Positions 10,901 through 24,500 are shown, counted from the first letter of the stretch. The stretch is 64,000 nucleotides of DNA from Rhyacichthys aspro (GCA_036850595.1 CM072160.1:3489773-3553772), one strand, 5' to 3'. The notes: generated by a model from the letters alone, not told the origin. Translations and numbers: made by a program.

Positions 10901-13862
10901 ATATGCATTTATTTATTTTCTTTTAAAAATAGCAAATAATCTGTTTTCTTGATTAAAAAGTAGCATGTAATTACTTACTTTATGTTACACCCAACAGTTT
11001 GTGAATATGACCAAAGTAAACACAGAAGACGTAGAACAGACTGCAGCATAGTTTACACTTTTGATGAAAGAATGCAGTAACTACAAAAGTTAATTATTTC
11101 CTACAGATAGTCTCAATAATAAAAGCAATGGTTATGATCAAACCTGGAGCAGAGGCAGAAGGTGCTCGGCCGCTCGGGTCGACACAGAGCAGTGCACTTC
11201 TGCAGCAGGCCTCCTCACTTCTGTGGCAGGAGTTTAACTCATTTTGGTCGTATGTCATATCTTCAAACTGGTTTAACTGACAATGACCAAACAGCTGTTT
11301 GTCTTGTCCTCAGACTCTGTGTCTGTCTTTATTTGTCCTCTCTCTGTGTCCTCAGACTCTGTGTCTGTCTTTATTGTCCTCTCTCTGTGTCCTCAGACTC
11401 TGTCTTTATTCGTCCTCTCTCTGTGTCCTCAGACTCTGTCTTTATTCGTCCTCTCTCTGTGTCCTCAGACTCTGTGTCTGTCTTTATTCGTCCTCTCTCT
11501 GTGTCCTCAGACTCTGTGTCTGTCTTTATTGTCCTCTCTCTGTGTCCTCAGACTCTGTGAGGCTGGTCCATGGGTCCAGTCTGTGCTCAGGACAACTGGA
11601 GGTCCACTGGGACCAGTCCTGGACCTCAGTCTGTGAAGAGGACTTTGACCTGAGGGGTGCAGAGGTGGTCTGCAGGGAGCTGGGCTGTGGGGCTCCTTCT
11701 CTCCTCCAGGGGGCGCTCTATGGAGAGGGGCAGGCTCCTCTGGGGCAAACGTTCCAGTGTGAGGGACATGAGTCTGCTCTGATGGACTGTACCAGGTCCA
11801 GCTCAGGGGACACCTGCTCATCTGGAAAAACTCTGGACCTCACCTGCTCAGGTAAAAAGGGGCGGGGCTTTTATTTGATTCTCATGGTCCTACTTTTCTG
11901 CTGTGATGGTATTGAGTGAGTTTCAAAAATTTGAAGTGCATTTTAAAGAAAAGAAAATCAAACAAAAGAAAATCTCTTGGTAGCTGAGTTTGTTTTCTTT
12001 TATAAACAAACTGAAATTCTCATTACATAATACATAATAAAATATGAATAAAACATAATAAAACAGCCTCTTCTCCGTCCAGAGCCAGTCAGGTTGGTGG
12101 GACGGCCCAGTCGCTGCGCTGGGACTCTGGAGCTGAGGCACCAGGGCGAGTGGAGACCTGTGGATGACTACTATAATCCCTGGGACCTCACCATTACAGC
12201 CGCTGTGTGTCAACAGCTGGACTGTGGTTCAGCTGTTTCTGGAAGAACAATAGAGGTTCTGTACAGGCCTGTGTGGCTGGTGTCACATCCCTGTTTAAAG
12301 ATGTCCTCCCTGAAAGAGTGTGTGCTAATGGGAGTTAACATCGGCCGGAATCTGGGCATCGAGGTGGTGTGCACAGGTAACAGTGGGAAAAAAAAAAACA
12401 GGGAAAACAATAATAACAATAACAATAACATTTTAACACCTTCCAAACAGAAGTGAATTGAGGATACAGAAGACAATCAAATAAATGCCCTTTTTACATT
12501 TTTGTTACTATCTCAGCTATAAGCTATATTACTTTTTAAAGTAATAATCATGCACCAAAATATCTTTTCTTATGTCAATATTTTTAGATGATGACCATTT
12601 GCACCTGTTTAAACTTTGAAGAGGTGGTTTATCCAATAATATCCTCTCTGTCCTTTCAGATTTACTGAGTCGTCCCAACATCTCTCTGTCTGTCTCTGCT
12701 GACGGGGTCTCCCAGGCCCAGCCTCAGGGGCTCCGTGTGCTGCTGGGCTCAGACTTCAGCGTCTCATGCTCTGTCCAGCCTCAGTTTCCAGGAGGCTTCT
12801 TCCAGCTCATCTCTCCCACTGTGGACCCAGCTCAGAACCACACCCTGCCAGCTGTCAATCACTCCGCCCACTTCCTGTTCTCTGACGCTGGCTCCGCCCA
12901 CAAAGGGGGCTACACCTGTGTTTATCACCTCCATGTTTTCTCCCACAACTTCTCCTCTCAGAGCCAGACCCTCTATCTCTCTCTCGGAGGTACACTGGAC
13001 ATATATATTGTCTTATTAGCACATAACATAAAAATAGGAACTTGTGTAATAGGATTTAACAGTTTATTCCAATCTGGTGGTTTTCTGTTGCAGCCCGTGA
13101 TTCAGATCTGATCCTGAGGGTGGCGCTCATCCTCCTGTTGAAGCTCATATATATCCTTGCCTTCTACTTCTTCTACTGGAAGGTACGATTCAGCTTTATT
13201 AAGTGGATTCACATTTGGTTCAAAAACACAATGGCCTTCATTTGATTAAACTTTAAAGCGATAAATACACTCAGATTTACGCCCCAAAACACCGCTGGAT
13301 TATATATTTTATATGTCCATTTAATATGTATTTCAGGTGACTTTTTTGTTGTTTTCTCCTTAGAAAGTTTCTCGTATTTGCAGAACGTTTAAAACTTTTT
13401 ATGAGCTAGTTTTGTGGTGAGTGGACTAAGGAAACAGCAGCTGATACTGTTCAAAATACTCTTTTTATACACTGTATGATAAGGATTTTCACGGATGTAT
13501 TATTAGACCTTATTGTTATATTATAATTTATTGTAAACTATATGAGACAATATTATAATACATTTAATTTGTTATGTTAGAGAATTTATTTTTTATTTGA
13601 TGATTTTCTTAGGGGTAGCTTATAATCAACCCCTTCCATTGGAGGGCCAAGGGGTAGGGCTAAGGGGTAAATTAGAGAATTCAGATTAGGCGTTAAGTTT
13701 AATCAGAGCTGTGTGCTGCCTTCTTTTTTCAGGCCAGCAGAGGGCAGCAGCCAGGACTACAGTGACTTCATCCTGATCAGTGAAGAGATCAAGCTCAGAT
13801 TTTCCAAATGTACATATGCATTTTTAAAAGGTAATGGACATATTTTCAGGTTATATGAATAA
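7973..13862 (+). CDS. SRCR-Ig transmembrane receptor (scavenger receptor cysteine-rich family), 718 aa
   Basis: Coding exons: 7973-8018, 8427-8459, 8683-8973, 10216-10515, 10587-10877, 11552-11851, 12083-12376, 12660-12989, 13094-13182, 13364-13416, 13733-13862. Phases fit, 2157 nt in total. MDLQVLVLCVSLCSFG is a signal peptide. Five SRCR domains, one per phase 1-1 exon, cover residues about 27-518 and alternate 6, 8, 6, 8, 6 cysteines; one exon per domain is the group B layout. An Ig-like domain follows (519-628, SVSC ... YTCVY). A transmembrane helix around 635-655 (LILRVALILLLKLIYILAFY) leads to a tail of about 60 residues with a YSDF endocytosis-type motif. Such receptors bind microbial or host polyanions at the surface of leukocytes or epithelia; the ligand here is unknown. 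An AATAAA overlaps the stop codon and another lies at 14280. The last two exons are the least certain. Confidence 0.85.
9131..10215 (+). repeat. Splice-acceptor minisatellite, array 1 (36/42-bp units)
   Basis: The unit is TCTTTATT[CT]GTCCTCTCTC + TGTGTCCTCAG|ACTCTG, 36 bp, or 42 bp with an extra TGTCTG. It is repeated so that 28 CCTCAG|ACTCTG junctions occur, the last being the real acceptor and first bases of the SRCR exon at 10216. Each unit therefore carries a pyrimidine tract, an AG and the exon's first codons. One unit near 9685 lacks a base; downstream of it the 13 upstream junctions are all in frame with the exon. Confidence 0.95.
11305..11551 (+). repeat. Splice-acceptor minisatellite, array 2
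   Basis: The same 36/42-bp unit family as array 1, with seven CCTCAG|ACTCTG junctions, the last being the acceptor of the SRCR exon at 11552. Two units, including the one next to the exon, lack one base (TTTATTGTCC). Use of the two nearest upstream junctions would therefore shift frame and meet a stop at the start of the exon. Confidence 0.95.
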
Positions 13863-14279
13863 AATGAGTTGAATGAGTGAATCAGACCCCAAACACGTGA
13901 TGAAAACTGTGACATAAAGAAGATCATGTGTGACGCTAGAGTCATGCAAGACAACTCTCTCCTGATTAAATCATTTACTGCTTTGTTTTTTACAGTGACC
14001 ATGTTATCTTTATACATGCATCATAATGATATATATTTTCTTATAAAACAGAGAGAACAGTTACTTAAAAATAGCCTCAAGCTGTAATAACGATTTAATA
14101 ATAACTAATTAAACTTCACAGCAATCTCAAATGTGTCTCTAAAGGAAGCAGGGGGTTAAGCTTGGTACTGTCTCACTTATATTTATCTGTTCAAATGTCA
14201 CTTTTACAATACTCTTTGAACTGAACAGCAGCATGTTGCAGTATTCTGGAAGGCTACTGCTTTAGACATGACAATTCCA

Positions 14280-14285
14280 AATAAA
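14280..14285 (+). terminator. Candidate poly(A) signal of the SRCR receptor gene
   Basis: AATAAA followed after about 30 bases by a TG-rich run (TTGTGTGTGTTT), the usual downstream element. An alternative AATAAA overlaps the stop codon at 13859-13864. Confidence 0.45.
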
Positions 14286-15147
14286 AAGCTTTTGCAAGAA
14301 ATGAACATTGTGTGTGTTTTTCAATGTTAAACAAAGCATTAACTGAACTTAAAACGATTATTCTTTTGCATCTCGAGGGTCTGGAGCTGCTGCTTTGGAC
14401 AACAAAGTCGTATTAAATTTCTTGTAATGGATTTATAGTAATAGAACGTTTTTTTTAAAATGACGCTTTTTGTTCCTCTTGTGCACAGAACCTGCCAAAC
14501 ATGACAAAACTAACATAAATGAATGGCTTGGGTCCAAATCCAGCTCAGGGTTTTTTTTGTTTGTTTTTTTTTTTTTGCTGTGTTACTATCTCCACTGACC
14601 TATTTATTTATTTATTTATTTATTTATTTATTTTACTGTGTGTGCAAATGTTAGCATCACATTGACAGGCCACAGCATACATGAATAAATGCTTTAACAG
14701 TTGGATAAACACAGACTATTTGTCATAAAAAAGAAAGATCATGAAGGATATCTTTGGACTACTTTCTTTCCAGGCAGCTTTGGCAGATACAGCCTGTGAT
14801 TCCTGGCAGTTTAATCATTTGTGTCAACAATTCTGGGTTCACGGCTTCGAATGTTTGACCCAAAGTGACAGTTCTTACCAGAATATGACCGTAACATGAA
14901 TCTAACTAAAGTAATAAAACACTTTTTCATGTACCTTTATTATTTTTGAATTCTTACTGTAAACAAAACAGAGTCAAAGTTGATGGAAAACGTCTTCTGG
15001 ACAGAAAAGCCAGTGTCAGTTTTATGAATCGTTAGAGTGCAAACATTTCAGCAACAGCAAACAAACAAAGCAAATACATTTACTTTTACAGACGGGAAAC
15101 AGCTCCCTTCACAGCTGAGTAAAGTCCAATGCTGCAGGCTTTCAGAC

Positions 15148-15181
15148 CCTAGACTGTTTTAACAGTTTAAGACAGTCTAGG
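15148..15181. promoter_or_regulatory. Inverted repeat just upstream of the C3-like start codon
   Basis: CCTAGACTGT at 15148-15157 pairs perfectly with ACAGTCTAGG at 15172-15181 across a 14-base loop, ending 22 bp before the ATG. It lies in the core promoter or the 5'UTR. Function unknown: it could be a protein-binding palindrome or an RNA hairpin. Confidence 0.5.
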
Positions 15182-15203
15182 ACCAAGACTTCAATTGGTC
15201 GAC

Positions 15204-16625
15204 ATGGTTGGCTGGACAGTCCCCAGCGTTTTGGCTTTTATTTTTTCATTTCTCTACTGCTGCAATGGACAGAGACAGTAAGCATTGTTTACTCATTTAT
15301 TGTTTATTGTAAATATAGACACACATTTAAAATGCTTAATTTTTTCTACTGTGAAAGAAATGCCGTGCACTTTTGCAGATGCAACTTTTTCCATCACAAA
15401 TGACGTTGGATACTGGGATGAATATGTCCACAGGATCTTTTGACATTTTCGGTTTGGGTTGTTTTTCTGAATGACTTAGACATTATTTTGAGGCTCATGA
15501 GACACTAGTATCACTGTCCCAAGAGAACTTTTTTTGGTATCACAACAGTGTTGTTTTTTTAAAATAAATGTTTACATAAAAGTTCACTGACATAATTTTA
15601 TCTGCAAGGCTCTGAAAGATTGTCTTTCCAAAGAGACATTAATGGCTACTTTAAGGAGAAGACTGAAAGAAGTTGTAAGAAGGAGTTCTGATTAAAATCT
15701 GATTTGACAAAACTCAAGGTGTTCAATAAAATAAACAGATTCACTTTAATTCATGAAGTGCTAGTGGGACATGTTTTAGGCGAGTTGCAGTAGAGAGTCA
15801 AACCATTTACTATGATTTAATGAGTAGATGCTAAATTGTTGGTCCTCTTTTCGCTCTGGCTCCCTCTGGATCATATCTAGCACCAGGCTGTCACATGATC
15901 ATTTCTTGAGCCACTCTGGGAATAGATATAGCCCTTCTATCTTTGTTAAGGAAGTCTGACTCTGGTCCGGCATGTGCAGGCTACTGGAACAGTTCATGGT
16001 TGTGGACCAGTCTCGCCTGTGGTTTAAGCTTTAGGGGTTTTTTGTTGGTCTTTGGGAAACTGGGTCCAAGTAGAAATAGTTATTGTAACAGTGAGAACAG
16101 TATAAATAGCAGCATAGCCCCAATGTTTAAGTCGTCGACGTTTGCATAAACTCGTCCGTCTGACTGTCGATTAATTTTGTTGCTGCTGTTTTATTGTTTT
16201 ACTGCACACGTTGTTTTATTGTTAAGCACTTTGTAAACTTTGTAAATAATGCCTTTCTGGGAGGGTTCTTGAAACTGTGCTGACAAGGTGAATGTCTTGC
16301 TCTGTAGAAGTTTCGTCCTTGTGGCTCCAAATCTGATAAGGACAGACAGCCCAGAGAACATCTTCCTTCAGGCCAGTGATTTTAGCGGTAGCTCCATCGA
16401 TGTGACCATTACCATCAGAGACTTCCAGACAGCGGAGCCGCTGTCCAAACACTCTGCAACACTCAACAGTGACAATAACTTCCTCACTGTTACGTCCATA
16501 CAGGTCAGTCCTAACACAGTCTGTGAGGCTGGTTGAGGTAAAAGACTGGAGAAAGGCTGGGCCATAAATCAAATTGAGTTGACTCAATTGAGTTTTTAAT
16601 TTTTAATTTAAAAAAAATAAAAAAA

Positions 16626-16703
<78 letters not shown>

Positions 16704-19700
16704 ATTGAGTCAACTCAATTTGATTTATGGCCCAGTCTTTCTCCAGATATATTGTTTTGGCATTACCATTGTGTTACAACTGACTCCAGATCAGATTGTA
16801 ACACCAGGTTGGGTAATGAGTAATAAAAAACAAACTTAGAAAACTCTTTAGTCACATTTTCACAACAGTTTTGACCCAAAATAAACTAAAGAAGACGCTC
16901 CTGCTGTAGAGTAGCCTACATTCAGTGACTGTCACTTTTACTCTCATTACAGAAATTAATCCACAATAGCAGACAACATTGTCTTTTCTCATTGAGAATG
17001 ATTGTAATAAGAGTTTAAGCTGTCCCTGTCCCCTGCAACCATCATAATAGCTCCATGCCACTTCCCTTGTGAGCCCAGAATGAAACGACTATATCTATAT
17101 ATATTTATATGCACTGTCTTGTGGCTCAGCAAAATCCTTGCTGCTTTCAACAGAGATCAATGAATTCTTGACACAAAAACAAACTGACCCTTAGTCCAAG
17201 CAGCCGTCAGCATTTTGTCTCAACCTGCCTTTGGCTTCAGTCACTTGAGTGAAATAATGGTCACACCCCTGAGTAACTTTTGACCAGAGCTCAGTAGAAA
17301 CCAGGCCTATCTCACCCACAGTCATTTTTTAAAGTAAGCAGGAGTTCTGAAAGCGTTTAACAAAACTGCTTCTGTTCAATGGTGTGTATTTTATCAGATT
17401 AGATTGCTTTTGCTCAATGCTTTTAGTCTAAATGTGTGATTTTGACAAAACAAAGCTGAGACACGGTGCTGAAGTGACACACAAAAATACATAACAGAAC
17501 TAACATAAACTAACAACAGAAAAAATATTAGTTCTGTAGTTCTTCCTGTGTCTGACTTCAATCCCAGGTGCCGTCCCACGGTTTAAAACGTGATGAGAAG
17601 GCAAATAAGTTTGTGGTTCTGAAAGTCCAGTTTGGAAGCCACCACACTGAAGAAAGAGTCATCATGGTGTCCTTTCAGGCCGGGTACATCTTCATTCAGA
17701 CGGACAAGCCAATTTACAGACCAGGGGACACTGGTGAGAGCTGCACATACGACATTAATCAATATATCACTTTTCATTTTTAAGAAGCTGCAAAAAAATC
17801 TGAAATAGTTCTTAAAAAGTTTCTACTCGCTTCACGCACACAGCTTCAGTTTTTTTATATGAAACAAACCAAAATGATGCACACACCAAATGTAATTGTA
17901 CTGTATTTTCTTCTGCAGTTCAGATTCGTGCTTTTGTGTCATCACTGTCCTTCAAGGCCAGTGATGCCACTGCCATATCATTGGATATAAAGGTAAAATA
18001 TATATATATAGTCTAATATTGCATTGTTTATGTGAAAGCTGCTTGTAAACAGCACTGACATCAAGCTATGTTCACACTTGTGGCCCACTTCATTTAGTTT
18101 ACACAAAGAAAACCGTTTATTTATTTTGGTCCAGTTCTGTGCTAATCAGACAGCTCCACTGTGATGATTTGATTTTGAAAGCATCTGTTAACGAGACAAG
18201 AACCCAACTCATGTGGCTTTATGATTGTTTTGTTGTGAAGTTAGTGCTATATATGATTGAAAAATACAATTGTATCCCATTTCTTGTATAAAAGTATCCT
18301 GATACATCTTAAAACTCAACATTCATCACCCATTTTACCATGTTTTAATTTAAAATGAACCCAGCTGGAACAAATTGGTTTTTAATTTTTCCCTTTAGTC
18401 TCCCTACCCTTTTTCCCTTTTTTATTTTATTTTTGCTGATGGTTAGGCTCTGACCAAGACAATAAAGATATCTGTCTTTTTGTTTTAAAGAATCCTGAAG
18501 GTGTGATTGTCGAACAGAAATCTAGAGTGAGATCTATAAATGGGGTTTACAAAAGATCGTACCCTCTTCCGGACATTGCAAGGTAAGAGTCTTCTTGTTT
18601 TAAACAAGAAAACATGGCTAGAACATATTCGTGATATAAGAAAGTTACTTCTCGTCCCGGTGATAAACATGTCTTATCCTTACAGTGAAGGAAAATGGAT
18701 TATTGTTGGAAAGTTCGACCACTGGCCCCAAAACAACTTTAATGCAACATTTGAGGTGAAAAAATACGGTATGTTCCATGTACTTGTATTACATGTGTTT
18801 CTTAGTTTTATTCTCCGAGGAGTGTGCTAAAGGCTACATCCACAAAAGGAGCTCATCACTCCATCTAGTGGCACCAAAGTGATATAACACACCACCTTTA
18901 TGTTTATAATGGTGCAACAATCAAACCATCAAGTCTTATTTACAACAACTCATTAATTAGAAAAAAATACTGCTAACAACCCATGTGTTCACATAAAGAT
19001 GGAGATTGTTCTAAAGTAATTATTGCTACGTTCTCTTCTTTTTGTCTAAGTGCTTCCTGCCTTCAATGTCACTTTAATACCAAACAAACCGTTCCTGGAT
19101 GTGGACGACTCTGAACTACAAGTGGAAATCAAAGCAAGGTGTGTCCAAAAAATAAATAAAGCAAACTCAGTTTGTTTAATGATGAAAAAAGTATGTCTCA
19201 ATGATAGACTGATAAATCTAGATCTAACACAACTCAATCAATTCAATAGTCTCTCACCGAGTGCTTAACTTTTTACTTGTCTGTGCTAAAAACGTGTTTG
19301 TTTCTGTGATTGTATTGATGCAAGGTACTTTTACGGAGAAGCTGTGAAGGGAATGGCTTATGTTGTGTATGGGCTGAAAAAAGACCAAAAGATGATGAGA
19401 GCGCCTAAAGTGAAGCAAGTGGAAATGGTAGGTCACTATTACCCAAAGACTTTTCTATACTTTACACATGCACAATAAAACAATACAACCATTCAGAAGA
19501 ACAGAGCATTACACAATTTCAGTTAACGGTTACTATTGGTGGGTCATGTTGAGCTTCACTAAAGTCTTGTTTCCACTGGGACAGTGCAGCAAGGGTCGGG
19601 TCAGTTCTGGCACGTCTCCAAAGTGTCCCCTAAAAATATATCAAACATCGGCCTGGGGTCCCAAGTGGGTCTACTATTTGGAAAAGATGGAGCTAAACAT

Positions 19701-21503
19701 TGCAGTCGGCTGTTTGGACGATAGATAATCCTCACTCGAGACAAAACCAGAAAAGAGAGCAAAAGCATTAAACAGAAATATTTCTCAATTAAATTAAGCC
19801 ATGTTCTTGTTCAGTCAAACAGAAAACATGCAAAATGTACCTTTTTAAAGCTAGTGTTTATTATCAACAGTTGTTTGTGGTTTTAAACAGAGTCAGTATC
19901 GGCTCTCCTTTAATGAATTTAAACATTGTATTTATGGTCTACACTGCATTAAACACAAGCAGAACCTGTACAAACTCAAATATTGAGTCTAAATGAGAGG
20001 AAACTGCTGCAGATATGAATTTAATGTTGAGAAAGATGGGAATAAACATAAACAGTTGAATGTTTCCTGCAGCAGCTGAACCTCCAGCCTCTCACTGATA
20101 CAACAGGATTTATTCTCTTTTTATTATTATTATTATTGTTGTTGTTGTTGTTGTTGTTGTTGTTATTGTTATTATTAGCATACAACTTTCAAAAGTCTGC
20201 TTCAAATACATTTTATATCTAATATATCTACATGTTTGCTTTGAAATTGTATGAACAAAATCAGTTATCAGTTATCAGTCATAAATGTCCTTAACACCTT
20301 AAACTGTGAAACACTAGGAACAAAAGGTGTTATTACTGTAAACTGTGTCATTTTAAAACAATTATACTCTATTGAAAACTTGATACTTCACAACCTTTAA
20401 GTCTTAAAAAATAAATTTAAGTGCATTTATTTCACTAGAAATGATCTGTCTGTCTGATACATGATCTATTTAAAATAATGCAGTTGCAAATGAATGGATT
20501 TAAACATTTATTTTATTTTAAATGACTTTGCAGCTAGGAGACGGAGGGACTCTGCAACTAAGCATGGCTGAAATAAAACAAGCGTGTGAAGTGCAATCTG
20601 GAAATGCACGACCGGACTGTGCTCCTAGATCTTTGGTGGACAGCTATGTGTACATCAAAGTGTCTGTGCTCACCGAATCAGGTAAAGATCCACAACAAAA
20701 CCAAAGGGCTACTCCAAGAACCAAGCCACCTGATAAACTAGGATTATTTGGATAAGTCTGGCTTATTTTGCTGAGCAGGATGGTTCAACATATGAATGAC
20801 TGCTACTGACTTCTAACCAATAAAATGTCTGCTAGTCCACAAATATAGACTGTTTCCAGAAAAGTAAACATACCCTTCAGACCTAAACATTTCTCAACTC
20901 ATGAATTACATTATGGTTTATGGTAAATGTGAAGCAACTGCAGTTTGTGCTTAGTCTTTCAACTTTGACTTTGTTTATTCTTCTCAAACAATCAATCACA
21001 GGAAACACAAAAAGGCAGAAGCTCCTTATCAAAAAACTAATTCAAAGGTATTTACATACACAAACATCCATGTTATATACAAATGTATATGTACATACAC
21101 TTTTGTATATTACATGGAAAGTTATGTCATTAGAGATGTGCATAGATAGATATAAATATAAATGTGCTATTGCAAAATGGCAATTAAGCAAATATGCACA
21201 GTCCCCACTGTGAAACTAATAAAGGTTTTTATGTTTATCAGACAAACAGACAAATGATTCTGTTTGCAACATGTCATTAGCCATTCCCAACGTCAAGACT
21301 GTTGTGACCCATTTAAAATAAAAAAAGAACCTGTGCCATCCACTTAAATCTTATAATAATTAAATAATTTATTTTTATGTGAGTAATGTAGATAACCTCT
21401 GTTGGCACACCTGCAGTGCCTTTGTGGCCCACCAGGGGCAGCGGCCCACTGTTTGGAGTTAATTATGTTGGATTGTCTGGATGTACCAGACTTATATGCA
21501 ACA

Positions 21504-21543
<40 letters not shown>

Positions 21544-24500
21544 TCTCTCTCAGACAGACAGCCCTTCACAGACTCACTGTTATTCACTCTGTCTCTGCTG
21601 CAGGTTTGTCAGAAACAAGGCACTTCCAGTCGATATAAATCTGTTTCTGAGACAGTAGGACCTAAAGTCCAAAGGGAACTGTGTTTCTTTTTGAATCCAC
21701 TGATAATATTGTACAGCTTTAGACAGACAGGCACCAAACCCAGGACTCCACTTGGGACCTGAGTCACGTCCCGGCTCAGGACCCAAAAGGTTATTATTAT
21801 GAGCCGATAAAGCACTGAATCTCGGCTGATACTTTACTGTAATTGCACCATTTTCAGGGCGAAGTCTGCCTTATCAATAATACGACTCATCTGCCCACAT
21901 TATCTCGTATAAGCTGTCAAATCCTCACAGTGTCTCCAAGTCTGCACTCCTCTACACTCTGCATCTGAACGTCTTATAATAATCCACATCTTGTTTTACT
22001 AATGGCGTAATCCTTGTTTTGGTCTGGGTTTTGTTCCTTTATTTACTTCTGATTTAGTCCTGCTTTATTCTAAATATTAGTCCTGATTTAATCTTGTTTA
22101 GTCCTTGCTTTAGTGGAACTATGTAATGTTATTTCTTCCTTAAAGTCACAGTAATCTAAGATAAAACTAAACGTTAAGGAGTCTTTGGATGTAAAGGCTG
22201 ACTATTGTCTTGTATATGTCCACAGGCGGAGACCTTGTTGAAGCTGAGAAAAGCAACATTAAAATTGTACACTCGCCTTATGTTTTAACCCTAAAAAACA
22301 TGCCAAAGTACTTCAAACCAGACCTGCCCTTTTATTTTACAGTGAGTAGTGTCTTTTTTTGCTCCTTATAATTGGACCAATATGTCATGGTTTATGTTGA
22401 GCAACGTTGAATAATTCTAGGGAAAGTTTCTGGGTCAAGCTGTAGCGAAGAAGTAGGTAAGTCAAACTCAAAGTGATGAGGGGCCGCAATAGAAAATAAG
22501 AATCATTTCAGGGGCCGAAGATTGTGACACTTGGAACGCTTTTATTAAATTTGTGTAAAGTTTCATCTTCATTTGAGTTTTGCAAAAGTTATCTTTAACA
22601 TATTTTTTATTCCTTTTATGGAAACTGGTTTTAGTGGGATTTGAACAGGTTATAGTTGCATTTAAATAGGGTTTAGATGTATTTGAACAGTTTTTAGTTG
22701 GATTTAAATGGGTTTTATTTGGATTTGAACAGGTTTTAGATGAACTTGAACGGGGTTTAGTTAGATTTGAACAGGTTTTAGTTGGATTTGAACAGGTTTT
22801 AGTTGGATTTGAACAAGTTATAGTTGGATTTGAAAAGGTTTTAGATGATTAATAAAACCCGATCAAATCCAACTAAAACCTTTTCAAATCTAACTAAAAC
22901 CTTTTCAAATCCAAATAAAACCTTTTCAAATCCAACTATAACCTGTTCCAATCCAAGTAAAATCCATTCAAATCCATCTAAAACCTTTTCAAATCTAACT
23001 AAAACCTTTTCAAATCCAAATAAAACCTTTTCAAATCCAACTATAACCTGTTCAAATCCAAGTAAAATCCATTCAAATCCATCTAAAACCTTTTAAAATC
23101 TAACTATAATCTGTTCAAATCCAAATAAAATCCATTCAAATCCAACTATAACTTGTTCCAATCCAACTAAAACCTTTTCAAATCCTACTATAAGCTGTTC
23201 AAATCCAAATAAAATCAATTGAAATCCAATTAAAACCTGTACAATGAGAGGTGTTCGTGTCAAGAAAAGGCCCCGGGGCAGATCAGGGACTAGCTGGAAG
23301 GACTAGTTCTGCATAAACCTATGACATCAGGGTTGTTACTTTCTTCAAACCTGCAAATATGGTTTGGGCCAAAGAAGGCTACTGTGAAGTGTTCATTAGA
23401 GCTGATGACGTCTCTGAACTCGACAGATCCATGTGACGTATCACGACGGCTCCCCAGCAGATAACATCCCCCTCAAGGTGAATCTGCTGAGCCACCCACT
23501 GACGAGCCGCCAGGGCACAGCCACCGTGTCCTTCAACATGCCCAACCAGGCGTCTGAACAGAAAATCATTGTATGTACCACGCTCATCAAATGTAAAACT
23601 CACATAAATACAACAGACAACAGAGCAACTTAGCACGTAGCGCTGTAGTTTGAATAAGCAGCTCCACATCAACAACATTACCTGAGCATTTTTGTCCATT
23701 TCTTCGTCTATTCCCAGGTGACGACCGCCAAGGATAATCTACATGAGAGCAAACAAGCCGTAAAAGAAGTGACGGTTCAACCATACAGCACCAACCAACC
23801 CAACTACTTGTACATCCACGCGAGACAAAACAAAGTGCAAATGAGAGAAACGTCATTTGAGATGAGCATTAAATCTGAGAGAAAGAACGAGGTTAAAGAA
23901 ATCACGTACCTGGTGAGACACTGCCGTAGTGTTAGTGCTCGGCCTGGTTTAGGTCTGGTATCTTATTGGTTTAAACAGGAAGCTGGACGCAGGTATATGG
24001 CTCTTTTCTATCAACATCGGCACCACTTTACATTAATCACGTCTAAAACATTTTCATTCAAACAGAAGTCACTACATTTACACCAACATCTTAGTGGGAC
24101 TATGATCATAGTTCAAACTAGCCGTCGAACTGGAGGTGTGTCTTTGAATTTATGAGCACAAAGAGAATAAAGCTATTGAAGCCACAGTGCTCTGCTCAGA
24201 CTGAGAATTTAAAAGCATTCATCTTGTGTTAAATGTAATGTACAAAGACAGACAAAGATGTTTACATGCATTTCAAAAGTCAAATCGTTGTCAGAATCAT
24301 TTGAATTTCCATTGTTTCACCAATTTCACTTGGATGTAATCACAATTAATGGAGGCAGGGAAGGGTTTAACGTGAACTGGAGGAGCTAGAATCAAACTAC
24401 CAACCCTCTGGTTATTGGACAGCCTGCTCTTTCAGTTTATTTTGTTATTAGATTATTTCCTGCTTCTAGGCATGACTATGTTTGATTTTTGTTCCGGTTC

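Larger units (their letters stand above)
13863..15203. other. Intergenic region between the SRCR receptor and the C3-like gene
   Basis: AT-rich. It contains an AATAAA at 14280-14285 that could end the SRCR transcript, a T-rich run at 14551-14576, and a (TATT)n run at about 14600-14633. A CCAAT pentamer lies at 15126-15130, about 75 bp before the C3-like start codon. No TATA box or exon was recognised. Confidence 0.6.

Noticed and set aside
15943..16149. 68-codon open frame before C3-like exon 2
   Set aside because: Lies within the first C3-like intron, no family match and no splice-compatible context.
22845..23096. Open frame reading KTFSNPNKTFSNPT-type repeats
   Set aside because: Translation of a 21-bp minisatellite in a C3-like intron; no start context, exon signals or family match.
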